Source: Jackrogersella multiformis (lineage: Eukaryota; Ascomycota; Sordariomycetes; Xylariales; Hypoxylaceae). From it: a stretch of 64,000 nucleotides of DNA. A program made the position numbers and the translations under genes. The notes below the pieces were generated by a model, which saw only the letters and a program-made list of their open reading frames with translations, did no database searches and was not told the origin of the DNA. Location of the stretch: positions 558,001-622,000 of the forward strand of contig CADCXD010000002.1 in NCBI GenBank assembly GCA_902806575.1, in the 5' to 3' direction. This document shows positions 1 through 11,374 of this stretch, one piece after another (positions within the stretch are counted from its first letter, which is position 1; the number at the start of each line of letters is the position of its first letter).

Positions 1-3
1 GCT

Positions 4-2565
4 ATGGCCCCGGCCGATGCGCTATCGGCGCCCGGGTCGTCGAGTTATTCATCGGACACGATGGTGGTGGGGGATGGGACTTGGGATTTTACTAAGAATA
101 CCTTCTTACTACCAAATCTCGTCGGGCTGAATATTGATACTATGCGATATAATGGTAAGCTGATATTCGGAATCGCTGCGAAGTAGTATCGTTTACTAAC
201 CTCTCTGCTAGGTATGGGCAACCGCTTCTCAACGATACCACAATATCACCAATTGATCACCGGCCATGGCATTTTTGCTGTCATTACCTTTCTCTTCGTT
301 ATACCGGCTGCGGTTATGTACGCAAGATTTAGACCATACGGCTCTTCTATTCGGTTACATGCATACTTGAACGTCCTCGCCGTCTTACTCTCTACTGTCG
401 TATTCGTACTTGGGTGGTTCGCCGTGGGTCCGAATCGAAGTTTGACAAACCCTCACCATGGAATCGGATTGGCCATATATGTCATGATCATGGTTCAAAT
501 CGTCGGAGGCCGCCTAGTGAAGCATATCCGTAGGAAGTCATTTAGACTCATGCTTCATCGGTGGCTCGGGAGAGCGATTGCAATACTAGGAATTGTGCAG
601 ATCCCCCTTGGACTCACGCTCTATGGGTCTCCTTTGTATACTTTCATCTTGTACGCTGTGTGGATGGCGATCTTGGTTCTAATGTATTTCGTCCTCAGTT
701 GGCGACACGAGAGCAATCGCGATCGTGATGATTTGATGATCCATGGCGGACGTTCTGAGGGTGGTATTACAGCATCGGAGTCCAAATCTGGGCGAGGAAT
801 GGGATTATTGGGCCCGTTGGCAGCAGGGGCTGGTATCTGGGCGCTGTTGCGAGGGAAAAAGAACGACGAAGCTGAACGTGATCAAAGCCGCAGCAGATCT
901 CAACCGAGCAGTCGTAGTCGTCCACCCGAGGTCATTCCATCACACAGAGGCTCTGAGAGCTACTTGTCAGATGAAAAAATCTCCGACAGGACGGAGAGAA
1001 CAAACCGCCACGAAGGTGGCCTCACGAATTGGTTGATTGATTTGGCCGGGCTTGTTGGGGCCGGAGCTTTGGTGAAGGGAGCCCGGGAAAAGAGAGAGAA
1101 GCGGAGATATGACGACGAGGAGTACTCAGCAGTCCCGACAGATACGCCTAGTGGATTTGGCCGTCCGAACCGGCCCCGAAAACCCGCCACTGATCAGTAT
1201 ACTGAGAGCGAATTTAGCGACGACCGAACAGAACTCCATCCAAGGCCACGCACTCCGCTATTGCCCGGTCCCAGAAACCCTGCGACTACAACCATCCTGA
1301 GTGATGGTACAGAACCTGTGACGCCACGCCCATCGCATGCCCGCCCACCACTTCCTGCAGAGAGCAGCTACATCTCGGATTATTCGTCATATGTGAGCCC
1401 GTCAAGGCGACCTGTAGATAGCGAGGAAAGTAAAGTTGGCAAAGGTATTCTCGGTGCCATTGGATTAGGTTGGTTCGCCAAGAAGATGAAGGATCGACAA
1501 GACAAGAAAACAGACGAAGAGCGGCGGAAAGAAGAGGAGGAAAGACGGAATGGCCGTCGCGGCTCAAAGTTTACAGGGGATGGTCTCAGTACCCCAACGA
1601 AGTCATCGCGACGTCGACCAACGCAATCTGCTCTAACCGCTACAACTTTTACCGCCGACACGGAATCATCCATGCTTGAAGTCCGTCCTCCAGGAACAAG
1701 CGTTAGTGGGCCACCGATGCCGCCCCTTGTATCAGGAGGTGCGCCAGTACCAGTTCCCATTCCGAGTTCATATACACATTCGCATTCACGGTCAAGGTCG
1801 CGATCAACAAGGAATGACGGTACCTCAATGCCGCCTATGCCATCAGACCCACATGGTGTGCTTCATCCACTCCGTCAAGAGTCTGCTACCGATTCTTTCG
1901 CATCTAGCGGCGGTGGACTGCATAGACAGAATTCATCACGGCATTACAGGGAAGGTGCTGCCGTTCCTGCAGCTGCTGGCGCCGCGAGTCTAGCCGCTGA
2001 GGAAGAAGAACGTCGGCGAAGAGATCGCAGCCAACCTCCTAGCCAACCTGTTAGTGTGAAGGTGAGATACCACGACGACCGCGATAGGAATATAACACTG
2101 CGTCGTCTTACCGAAGAAGAAGCGGCGGCAGCGCGGCGCGGTCAACGAGGAAGGTCGGACTCCGTCAGCAGTATCTCTGACAGCGAGGCAACCGCCAGCC
2201 GTCGACGATACCGACGCGATTCAAGTTCGCACAGAACCGCAGACGAGGCTGCAGCTGAAAGACTAGTTTCTGAGCCGCTGTCGCCACCAACACCCCAATA
2301 CGCCGGGGGCAGACGAGCAGGGAAGGATTCAGCTTATTACTCTGGTCAGCCAGGTCCTTCTGGCGGCAGGACCTTGGCCGACCCGACTATCTCTAGCATA
2401 GGTACCCCGGACAGCCATACGGGATGGAGCGCTATGAGTCCTTCGCCTAGCGGACCGACAGGCGCAGCAGGCTCGATAGCTCCTTCAGCTGCAGATCGGA
2501 GACGACGAAGGCGACTCGAAAGGAGAGACCAGAGACCTTCTACGGGTACGGTCGATTATTCCTAA
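4..2565 (+). CDS. Cytochrome b561-type membrane protein with long disordered tail (5' end uncertain)
   Basis: Two exons, 4-154 and 212-2565. The intron has GTAAGC, a TTACTAAC branch site and CTAG, and phase is kept through a split Gly codon. The product is about 834 aa if ATG 4 is used. The frame is open from base 1, so the true start may lie outside the window. Five hydrophobic helices follow at roughly residues 65-87, 100-120, 134-152, 169-189 and 192-212. Histidines in LITGHG, RLHAYL, NPHHG and LHRWLG sit where cytochrome b561-like proteins bind haem, so transmembrane electron transfer is the likely role. After about residue 225 there are some 600 residues rich in Arg, Ser, Pro and Glu, with SR-like runs and no recognisable fold. 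Fungal relatives often have this b561 core with an N-terminal DOMON or similar domain, which would be upstream if present here. The family call is good; electron donor and acceptor are unknown. Confidence 0.82.
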
Positions 2566-3440
2566 TATCTCGACGATCGCATCTAATCATTCCTAACAAT
2601 CATTGCTCGGTGTTTTGGCGTCTACTTTGATGATTCGACTCGTCCACGAGATGGCATGTAATTCTCATGGGAGCATTTTCCGGCAAATATCCATCTTATT
2701 ATGGGATTACGACGTTCGGAATAATTATGGCCCACGAATGAATCGCATATGAACGAGTCGAAGAGGTTTTGCATGATATCTGATGATATCTCATGATATC
2801 GGGTCTCATTGGTTGTTTCTTTCTGAGTGTTTATGTATTGTACTGATTGGATGGATGGATGGACATAAAGAGAGAATGATAAGTCGTACGGCTCCTTGAT
2901 TGATAGACTCAAATGTACCTTTCTATGGTCTCAAGACCTGTTTACATAAGAAATAGGAATATGAAGTTGAGACTTCGAATCGGCCTAAAAGTTGGGTTAA
3001 TTTTACCCTACCTCTGTATTTATTAGTGTTTGTAACGGAATAGAGGCTAGGTAAGTATCTAGGTACCCCGGTTTGACGCCGGCGTTAATTTAGGTAACCT
3101 TAATTGCATCGGACCGGGCCCACGTGCAGACGCGACGTATCGATAAGCTACCGAATCCAAAATCGCGGTTCAAAGATCGCAACGCGCTTATTGAATCATT
3201 CATCACATGTAGAAGTATCATGTCTAATGTTATCGCATAATCTCACTCTCGCCCTTCAATAATTAATAACATACACTGCTACTAAGCCCCATAAACCTAC
3301 AGGACCCCGTTTCTTACATGAAGTAGCGAGCAAATCAACTTACCAAGCAATCAATTCCGACCTTTCTTTTTCCTTTTCTCCCAGATCAACACACTCGCTC
3401 ACTCACCTACACATCTACGACCCGCACGCACGCACGCAAC
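2566..3440. other. Intergenic: 3' flank of b561 gene and NNF1 promoter
   Basis: No gene is seen. It holds a short GATATC-containing direct repeat (2772-2800), a GGAT run (about 2845-2862), one CTAGGTA-type motif copy (3046-3066), a pyrimidine-rich stretch (3361-3384) and a CGCA run just before the NNF1 start codon. The last two are common in fungal promoters and 5' leaders. Confidence 0.6.
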
Positions 3441-4658
3441 ATGGCAAGCGGGGAAGGACCATCATCATCAGCAGCACCAGCATCGGCTCCGCAGCGAGAG
3501 CACTCGCCGCCGCTGCCGGCCCGGCACACGCCGCTGACGCCGGGGCCGCGGGCGTCGCGGTTCCAGGAGGTGCTGGGCTCGAGCCTGTCGCACACCCTCG
3601 GCAAGATCAGCTGGGACAACTTCGCCGCCTGCTACCCGACCGTCGCCGCGCAGGCCCCCGCCGTCCTGCGCGCCGTCCAGAAGCAGATGGTCGACCGGCT
3701 GGGAGCGCTGTGCAAGGTAGGCTTTTTTTCTTCTTCTTTCAATTTTATCTTATTTTTTATTATTATTATTATCTCGGAAATCTCTTGCGACATCTGCTAT
3801 ACTCATTATATAATGAGCGGGAAAGGAAAGTGCGCGATCCTGCGATGTCGAGTCGTGGCGAATGAAAAATGAACATCAAACAAAACGTCAAGGAAATTTA
3901 TCACTAATACAATTTATTTTTGGAATTACTACAGAAAGAATTCGATTCCGTGCTGCAGGCCCGCAATGTGGTGGCCAAGCTTAACGAGCTCGAGAGCCTG
4001 GTCAGCGAGGCCGAGCGCAGGAGGGACGACGCCGGTGTCGTTGGGACGGAGGCGCCTATTCCGTAAGTGCAGATGGATGTTTTCCTTTTTTCCTCGTCTG
4101 GTACATAAGATTCGGAATACTCGGGATCCCGTCCGCTCTCCCATAGATAAGCCAGATACCGGAGGATTGTCTGTTAGGGTGGGGCGGAGAGCGGTTAGAG
4201 AATCCCTGGTGTTGTACGTTTTCTTTTTTTTCTTTTCTTTTTTTTAAACCAATTATTTGTTTGTATTTTACCTACTAGTCTTTACTGTATTAGACTAGTT
4301 CATTTTGTTTCTTTTTTTTCTTCCTTTCTTTTTCTTTTAAAACTCCATACAATATGTACTAGGCTAACCGAAAAAAAGACCACACATGCTCCCCGCAGAC
4401 CAGATCCTGGCCGCGCATCTAGCGCCGCACCTAACACAGCAGCAATCGCAGCTCAATGCGAAGCTGCAGACGGTGCAGGCCCACAACGCGAAGCTCTTCG
4501 GCGACATCCAGAAGCAGCGCGCGGAGATCCTGTCGCTGATGGGGCTCCTGCAGAAGGTCTTCGAAGACATCGACGGCGCTAACGGCCAGATCGACGATGT
4601 CGCCGACGACCTCGCCAAGGAGACGAGGGCGGTAGAAGCCGAGATGACTGATCCGTGA
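3441..4658 (+). CDS. NNF1: Kinetochore protein Nnf1 (MIND/Mis12 complex)
   Basis: Three exons (3441-3716, 3935-4062, 4379-4658) give about 227 aa, the usual size for this family. After a Ser/Pro-rich leader, the segment PGPRASRFQEV...SWDNFAACYPT (residues about 34-70) is the family signature. The middle and C-terminal parts (VVAKLNELESLVSEAE and ILAAHLAPHLTQQQSQL) are coiled-coil-like. Nnf1 pairs with Mis12/Mtw1 in the MIND complex, which links the inner kinetochore to Ndc80 and microtubules. The second intron is long (316 nt). The acceptor that keeps the frame and restores the conserved PIPPHMLPAD junction is AAAAAAAG at 4371-4378. The better-looking CCCCGCAG at 4391-4398 shifts the frame. 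The gene is convergent with the NTF2/RRM gene downstream. Confidence 0.88.
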
Positions 4659-5974
4659 GCGATATTATATCGCCTATTATTACTATTGCTCTAGCTACCG
4701 GATGACCGTCAACATTAACATCGGGGCCGGTATCAACGTTACGATTGTACGAGTTCTGGGAGACGGGAGGGGATGATGCATAGGTCTGGCGTTGTGGCGT
4801 ACGAGTTAGTTAGCCGTACTATGTTAAAATGGTTGTAATTCTAAGGGGTACATATATAATGCCAATTTTAGTTTTACCATGATATATACACCTGTTCTTC
4901 TACGAAGTCATAATTACAGCATCAAGTACCCTAGAATACTCATATAGGACTTGCGACGGAGAAAAGCCATACTGTAGTTTGGTTTTATGTTTTAAATCTT
5001 CTGTTCAGGAATTCTGATAAAGCCTAAAAACCCCTATCCCCCTTGTGTCCTTTAATTACCTACCTCCTACCTAGGTAGGTACAGAAGTAATATATGACAG
5101 CAAGTGAGCATCTATACTTGGCAGCTGCCTGGGTAGTTTATTCCTTTCCAAGTAGCACTTTGACTATGCTATCACTGGCTCACCTAAATCAGTCTAGGAT
5201 GCTCCGGTAGGCGATAAATTAATAATCCCGGGTCGCTGCATAGTCTCATTCGGCAAGGTCGCATACCGAATCTACACGTCTGATATCATATATCACTTGT
5301 ATAATAGACCATGTAAGTATTTAGAACCAATATAAAGGAACATGATCAACATCGTGACCAGCAAGGTTGCCCGTTTGAATCATTAATCGTCGAATCTTGC
5401 TAGGCTCTTCTCCCGATCAAATAGTAAACGGACGAGGTCTAAGGCCTACCTACATATGTACCTAGGTAGATACCCAGGAGGTAAGTAGGTACGAAAGAAC
5501 ACGAGGCCAGAATTTGAGACCGACACAAGTATAGTCGTTTACTAATAACTTTTCACTAGTACACCTTAAAGATATCATGATTTCTTTTCCCGTATTGTAC
5601 AATTGTACAAGTCTGGTCCTGAAGTTCCAAATATCATCCCTTTCACTCCTTCCATGCAGATGAGCGTAAACTTTTCCAGCCGTCCATCAATGTACAAACC
5701 TCCAAAGTAGAGGTGGCATTAGCTAAGGATGGTGCAATGATATATGCGTGCTCAAATGAAACCCGCCTCTCGAAGACACCGCCCACAAGGCGGTAGCTCG
5801 CGTAGGCTCGGGCTCAAGCCATAACCCTCCCTTATCTCAACTCCTGAACCTACACCTAACACTTTTCTCAGGCATGGTTACGTAAACTCCTCAGTTCTCG
5901 GGAATTTCCAACCCCACAGGAAGCCCCATGTCCACTTAACTTCGTAAGACTCCGTAGTTTTACTACGAGGGTGT
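4659..5974. other. Intergenic between convergent genes
   Basis: It holds the 3' flanks of NNF1 and the NTF2/RRM gene. No coding potential is convincing. There are copies of the TACCTAGGTA family at 5061-5082 and 5452-5490. Confidence 0.6.
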
Positions 5975-7762
5975 TCATGCAGTCGTGGCTTGAGAAGTGC
6001 CTCTGCCTCGAGGTGCGCCGCCTCTACCGCGACCTTGACCTCCAAAGCTGCCACGTCCACCCTGACTTCCGGAGCGGCCTTCAAAACCTCCACGTCCTGA
6101 ACGATTCGGCACGGTGCCCCTTCCAGCAGTGTAGTTGCTGCCGCCATAGGCACCTGCTTTGGGACGTCGGGGCTCGACAACAATATTCTCTCCGTTGACG
6201 ACATGTGGGTTTGCGGTTACAGCAGCCTGATATCCGGTCGCTGTAGCGAATTCAACGAATGCGCAATTCTATAATAGGTTAGATCATCTACCGCAATCGA
6301 ACATGTTAAGGAGAACCGGAGAACATACCTTCTGGCGATTGATATCAAAGTAGACTAATTCGCCATGCTGTGCCAATGCTGCTCTCAGATCCTCGTGCTT
6401 CACCTTCTCCGTGACGTACTTCACGTATCCCATAGTGCCATCCTTCTCGGCTTGGAGTCCAGAAATCGACTGAGGTCTGTTCTGCCGTTTCGAGTCGCTG
6501 CCAGCTGTTTGCCATTCTGTAGAAGTCTCTTTGCCAGGCGCAGCAGGGGCCGCAGCCTCAGAGCTTGGGGCTGGAACAGATGGCTGAGACGTTGCTGGCG
6601 GGGCCGCAGCGGCCGGACGCGATTGTGGGATAGCTGCAGGAGTGGCTGACTTAGTTGGGAGAGGTACCACAGGCCGAGGACCCGCAGCGGCGGCAGCCCT
6701 ACTCGCCCAGGTCATTGGCTTCGTTGGTTGAGCGGGGACCGGGGCTGGAGCCGCAGCCGCGACGGCCGCGGGCGGCTGACGCGCCTGCACAGGTGTTGGG
6801 CTTGGGTCGGCCGGCTTCTCAGGCTCCTTAGTGTCCTCTTCAACAATCTCTTGGCTGGTCACATCAGGGTCGGGAACTGCCTCGGCTTCCGGTTTCTTAG
6901 CAGGTTCTGGGATTGCTGCCGTTTCACCGGCTGCTGTCTCGGCTGCTGCGTCACCATTGGCTGAAGCAGCTTCTTGAGGAGTTGCGCTGACTTCCTCCAA
7001 CTTCTTGTCGACAACACCAGCATCGAACGAAACAGGCTTCTCGACAGTCTCCGCGGGCTGCACTTCTGGTTCCTCCTTCACCACCAGAGCGATCTGAGTC
7101 GCAGGTTCTGTTTGCTCAACTTGGGGAGCCTCAACCGGCTCCTCGTCACCCTCATCGTCAATGTATCGAAGGATGTCATTCAGAACGAAGTATCCAGACG
7201 GCTGTTGGGCAAGAACGAAAGTCTGAACAAACTTCTTCGGGTCGCCGGCTTTGTTGGAAGTCTCGCCAATGACTTGGATAACAATGTTGTCGTACGAGGC
7301 TTGAGAATCGACATTGGAGACGCGGACTTTGCAATCATGGAAGTCTAGCTGCTTGATGCGGTCCTGGATGTTCTAAAGCGGCGTCTTAGTACACGTCCCC
7401 AGCAATAAAACATTTTTAGAGAACATACCTGTCTACCGACTGAAACGTTGGCGACCTCAGCTTCGAGACCATAGACGAATTGAGAGCGCTTTCCGTAAAA
7501 TAGCTAGACCTGTGATCAGCAGGAGTGGTTTCGATAAAACAAATGTGCAATGGAGACTTACGTGAAGCTTCTCAGGGTTCTTGCTTAGGGTAGTGTAGTA
7601 TTGCTCTACGAAAAACCAAGCGACCTCATCCTTTCCGAGATTGTTGTTAGAACTCGAGTTACTTGTCTGGTCGGCAGCGGGAATGGTGCCGGTGGCGATA
7701 GTGGTGGTAGAGCCAGATGGGAATTGGTCCGGGTGAACAACGAGATTGCCGTTTGTCGCCAT
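5975..7762 (-). CDS. nxt3: NTF2-domain/RRM RNA-binding protein (G3BP/Nxt3-like)
   Basis: Four exons read on the minus strand: 7762-7562, 7503-7429, 7372-6329 and 6268-5975. Lengths sum to a multiple of three and give 537 aa. Residues about 35-165 are an NTF2-like fold (EVAWFFVEQYYTTLSKNPEKLH, then LFYGKRSQFVYG, ending FVLNDILRYIDDE). A long Glu/Pro/Ala-rich linker follows. An RRM lies at about 404-480 with the RNP-1-like NCAFVEF at the last exon junction, then an RGG/FG-rich tail (GRGGFEGRSG, GRGRGGAPRGRG). This order matches animal G3BP and fission yeast Nxt3, stress-granule scaffolds that also partner a deubiquitinase. The start MATNGN was preferred to an in-frame ATG 24 codons upstream because the conserved protein begins here. 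The acceptor of intron 1 is GGTCTAG; the CACAG seven bases earlier would bring in a stop. Confidence 0.87.
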
Positions 7763-9593
7763 GATTGCGCTGCTGAGTGATGAAAGAAGAAGAATTTTGC
7801 GCGCTTGGTCGGGCAGAATCAGTCTTGTCGACAATTTCGACGATATAAGGATAGCTCAGTAATAGCTGTGAGAATGAACAATTACCACTACGAGAATACC
7901 GTAGAATCCACGAGTGACCGATACAACACACCAAAGTTCGATAACTTTGTCCCAAATTCAGTGGCGCGACAAGAAATCTTAAGCACGAAGGGGATCGTGT
8001 CTCTCGAGAACCAGATCGGGGAAAGACTTCGGATCAGGTGGAAGGAGATAGAACCGAGTCTCGTTAAGTCTCGTTAAGAAATTGAAATGAAAAAAAAAGG
8101 AAAGAGTTGTTGTCTTTTCTTTCCTTTCAGTGGCGGGACAGGAAGGGAAGGGAAGGTAAGTCGTGATTGTGAGTGTAAGTGTGAGTGTGAAAATGTGGAA
8201 GTGGGTGCTGGATAAAATGGAGTCAAGGTTTATTAGAGTTGTGGTGGAGAAATATTCGACGTGATTTTTGATTTGGAGAATTGTTTGGACGAGTTCGGAG
8301 AAGGTACGATGCGATGCGGGCTGGCGCGAACGAACAAACTATTAGGTACCTAGGTACTAGTTACTACTACACTAGATACTAGCGTAGGACGCGGCGCGTG
8401 CTAACGTAATAAGGTATAACGTATCGAAACGGAACGGAAAGAGATCTATGTCCGCACTACGATGGAGTGGAACAGAACAAAGACAAAGAGAGATGATGAA
8501 TAACGATGGCGATAGTGATGGTGATGGGGATGTAACATGTAAAAGTTTGGAAGTTGAAATATTAAATATAAAAAACCCGTGGTGCCAACAAGACAATGTC
8601 TAGGTACTTCTAGTTTTAGTAGGGTACCGTCGAAGAACCTGGGCTTTGGGCTGGACTGGAATGCCAAATTAATTTTGCTTTGCCGTGGGCACCTTTGAAA
8701 GTTCGCGAGAGAACGTTTGGCTAGAAATTCGCCTGATGGGGGGCTCCATCAAATTGAAAAAAAATCGTGAAATAATTGGAGGTTACCGGATATTTATCGG
8801 CATTTCATTATTCTCCTCCTCCATTAAATCCCTAGTGCTTTACTAGTAGGTACCTACCAAGGTAGGTTAGATCATGGTAAACTCCCTTTTCCCCACACGC
8901 CACCAAGCTTAATCTAGAGCTTGGATCGTATGTAGGCTCCTTCCCTGTTCCGGACTTACTAATGCCTACCTACCTAGGTACCTACCTAGCTGCTACAAGA
9001 TACAAGTTACATTCGCAACATTGACGCGTAAAAAAAAAAAAAATTCCTTGAGGCACCTTCCACCTGGTGAAATTGATATCTCATCCAGCAGGTATAAGTC
9101 ACTCGTCTACAATTCAATAAAATGAAGATAACAGATGTTACCTAGGTACTTATCATCGACGTTACAGATATGACTAGGTACCTAGGTAGACTAATATTAA
9201 GCTTTAGCTTATATAAGTGCTAACTACCTAGAACCAATCCATGGATGGAGGTCCATAGGTTGAAATCCAAATAGGGGTAACCAATAACTGCCTAACCGTT
9301 GGATATAATGAGGTATACTAATACTATGTAACCGTATAGGTTGAATCTACCTTGCCTGGTACTATAAGTACCTACCTAGGTAGGTAATTATGGTTTATAC
9401 CTCGCCGAGTTTCTTGAAAACCATTCTTAGTACTAAAACTCACTTCTAAAGACAGACACCAACTTTTCTCTATTAACTCTTTTTCTTTTCATATCTTTAC
9501 CCTATCATCAAGCGGTAAAGCATAATTAATTCTACTTATTTTAGGTGATTACCATTACCACTACTAATTAATTATATCCAATATCAAGTCAGC
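7763..9593. other. Intergenic, motif-rich
   Basis: This is the promoter side of the NTF2/RRM gene plus about 1 kb of AT-rich DNA. No gene is seen. It has many TACCTAGGTA-type palindromes (8345-8357, 8848-8866, 8965-8988, 9139-9150, 9175-9190, 9368-9388), a poly-A run (9030-9042) and a GGAAGG run (8136-8157). Confidence 0.6.
8965..9388. repeat. Cluster of TACCTAGGTA-type palindromes
   Basis: At least four copies lie within 420 bp, for example TACCTAGGTA at 8971-8980, AGGTACCTAGGTAG at 9177-9190 and TACCTACCTAGGTAGGTA at 9368-9385. Each is self-complementary around a CCTAGG core. See the finding on this motif. Confidence 0.75.
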
Positions 9594-9998
9594 ATGGAGA
9601 CACTACTTTGCGGAAGCGTTCATAATCCTTGCTGTACAGATCGAAATCTGAACGCTCCGGCAGAATTCTGCAGCTCAATGTGCTGTTCATGGGGATATCG
9701 CTGAAATTCGGATGGTGTTTGTGAGATGAACAGATATCAGGCCAAGATGCCATCAGGGGCAGAAGTCTCTTCATCAGCACCTCCCTCAGCATCGAGTACC
9801 TTATCAATTACATCTACCTCACCTACATACATCCCAAGCAGCACCGGAAGCGATGGATTACCCGCAGACAACGGCCAGCCAACGAATTTATCAAGCAAAA
9901 CTCCCAGCACTTCTGAAATAGCTGGGGTTGCTATGGGGTCATTTTTCGATGTCGCATTTATTGCCCTGGCCTCGTTCTTCATATTGTCAGAACCCTGA
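9594..9998 (+). pseudogene. Cys-rich, Ser/Thr-rich single-TM protein with in-frame stop
   Basis: One continuous frame runs from ATG 9594 to the stop before 9999, broken by TGA at 9702-9704 (codon 37). Before the stop is a cysteine-rich head (LCGSVHNPCC, FCSSMCC); after it DGVC, then a Ser/Thr/Pro-rich stalk and a hydrophobic segment (IAGVAMGSFFDVAFIALASF). This matches a common fungal layout: Cys-rich ectodomain, glycosylated stalk, one TM helix. The normal cytoplasmic tail is absent or out of frame. A C-to-T change of CGA would create the stop. I see no splice pair that removes it. The function of such proteins is unknown. Confidence 0.5.
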
Positions 9999-10349
9999 TC
10001 TATCGGGGATGGACCAGACGGAGGGTTCGGCCCATTCAAGGTATACTCCGTGCGAAGGGATACACTTGAGACATTGTAGACAGAGGCATGTTACTGTATG
10101 TATACCGCGGTCCGTACCTAGAGATAGGGTTTAGAGCTCCTTGCGCAACAACGTCGTTGCTACTCATATCGCAAGGTCTGCATTATGACACATATGTTAT
10201 GTATGCAAGCAGAAGAAGCTCAGGAATGATACCGAGAAGGGGAACACCTCGGTATCGAGCCATGACGACATACAAAGCATGAGCGTACTTAAGTCTTCCA
10301 TGAATCCCATAAGTCCATAAATTATCGAGAAAGGCGCGCGGAGGATGGG

Positions 10350-10783
10350 CTGTCCCGAGAGGACGAGGAGCTCATGGAAGCAATAGATGCCCAAGCTACA
10401 TATACATCAGCTGCAGTAAATTTCACCTACGCCTAACAGGATAGCACATGGGAAAGATACAACCGATGCTTCAGAGCTTCCGCACTCTAGCAACCTCTAT
10501 TCGGATTGGATACACCCGCCTTCGCCTCTCGTCTCCCCAAGAGGCCGAGGGCCGAGTCGCCCTAAGGAGGTTCATCTCGGACGACAGCTTCCAGCATATG
10601 GTGGGAAATTCGGCCGCACGCCTCCACACCGACCAGCAGTGCTTATTCGAGGCTATGAGCACCTACTCGAAAGTCCTCTGGGTGAAGGCGACCGGAGGTG
10701 GCAAGTCGGTGGCCCTCTCCCTAATCGCGTGTGTACAACCGGACTCGTGTACCGGGCAACGCGGTGCCGAATTCGATGGGTAA
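10350..10783 (+). pseudogene. Fragment resembling a fungal RecQ-like helicase
   Basis: Decayed coding sequence in two frames. The first (from 10353) reads SREDEELMEAIDAQA, a stop, then DSTWERYNRCFRAS. The second (10466-10783) continues with a run ending VLWVKATGGGKSVAL, a Walker A (GGGKS) nucleotide-binding loop at about 10691-10720. Order and wording recall the segment before and across motif I of RecQ-like helicases found in fungal subtelomeric or mobile genes. Nothing after motif I is recognisable. A TAA and a frameshift interrupt the run. The family assignment is an inference from the Walker A context. Confidence 0.4.
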
Positions 10784-11374
10784 CTTGAATACTCACCGCA
10801 GATCCCGCATATGCCAAGAAATTGACTATGGTCATCAAGGCAGTACCAAAGTGGAAGGAGAAGAGCAAGCAGAAGCCAATACCAGTCGTGATGAGCGCAT
10901 TTGGTAACTTTCAACCTTTTAACAATAACAATAACAATAACAATAACATCTCTTTTATATTGTTTTTTTACCCTATTATTTTATAATGGCCATTATACAC
11001 GATAAGCTTGTCGTCTCGGCATTGATTTTATCCCTGGCTCGGAGGCATTACAGTGCTCGGAGGCGATCACGAAGTCTCCTGCTATAAGGACTATATTATC
11101 GCAAAGCCTACTATAAATATGCGTATAAATATGCGTACAGAGCTACGTATATACCTGCAGCAATAACTGGATTTTATAATACCAAAGGTTAAAAGGTGGT
11201 ATGTGAAAAATTACAATAAAAATACGTGTGCAGGGGGTATGTAGTTATTAGCAGCTAGTTTAAAAACCAATCTGCAAATATCATCACTCTTTATCAACAC
11301 CGAATTAACTAGCCTATAAACAGACAAAAGGACGATATAATTTGACGCGATATTGCAGATTTGGATTCTCCCAT
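10784..11374. other. Decayed intergenic DNA
   Basis: There is no open frame of note. It contains an AACAAT microsatellite and AT-rich sequence, possibly the remains of the helicase-like element to its left. Confidence 0.5.
10921..10948. repeat. AACAAT microsatellite
   Basis: AACAAT/AACAAT-type units are repeated in tandem for about 28 bp. Confidence 0.8.
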
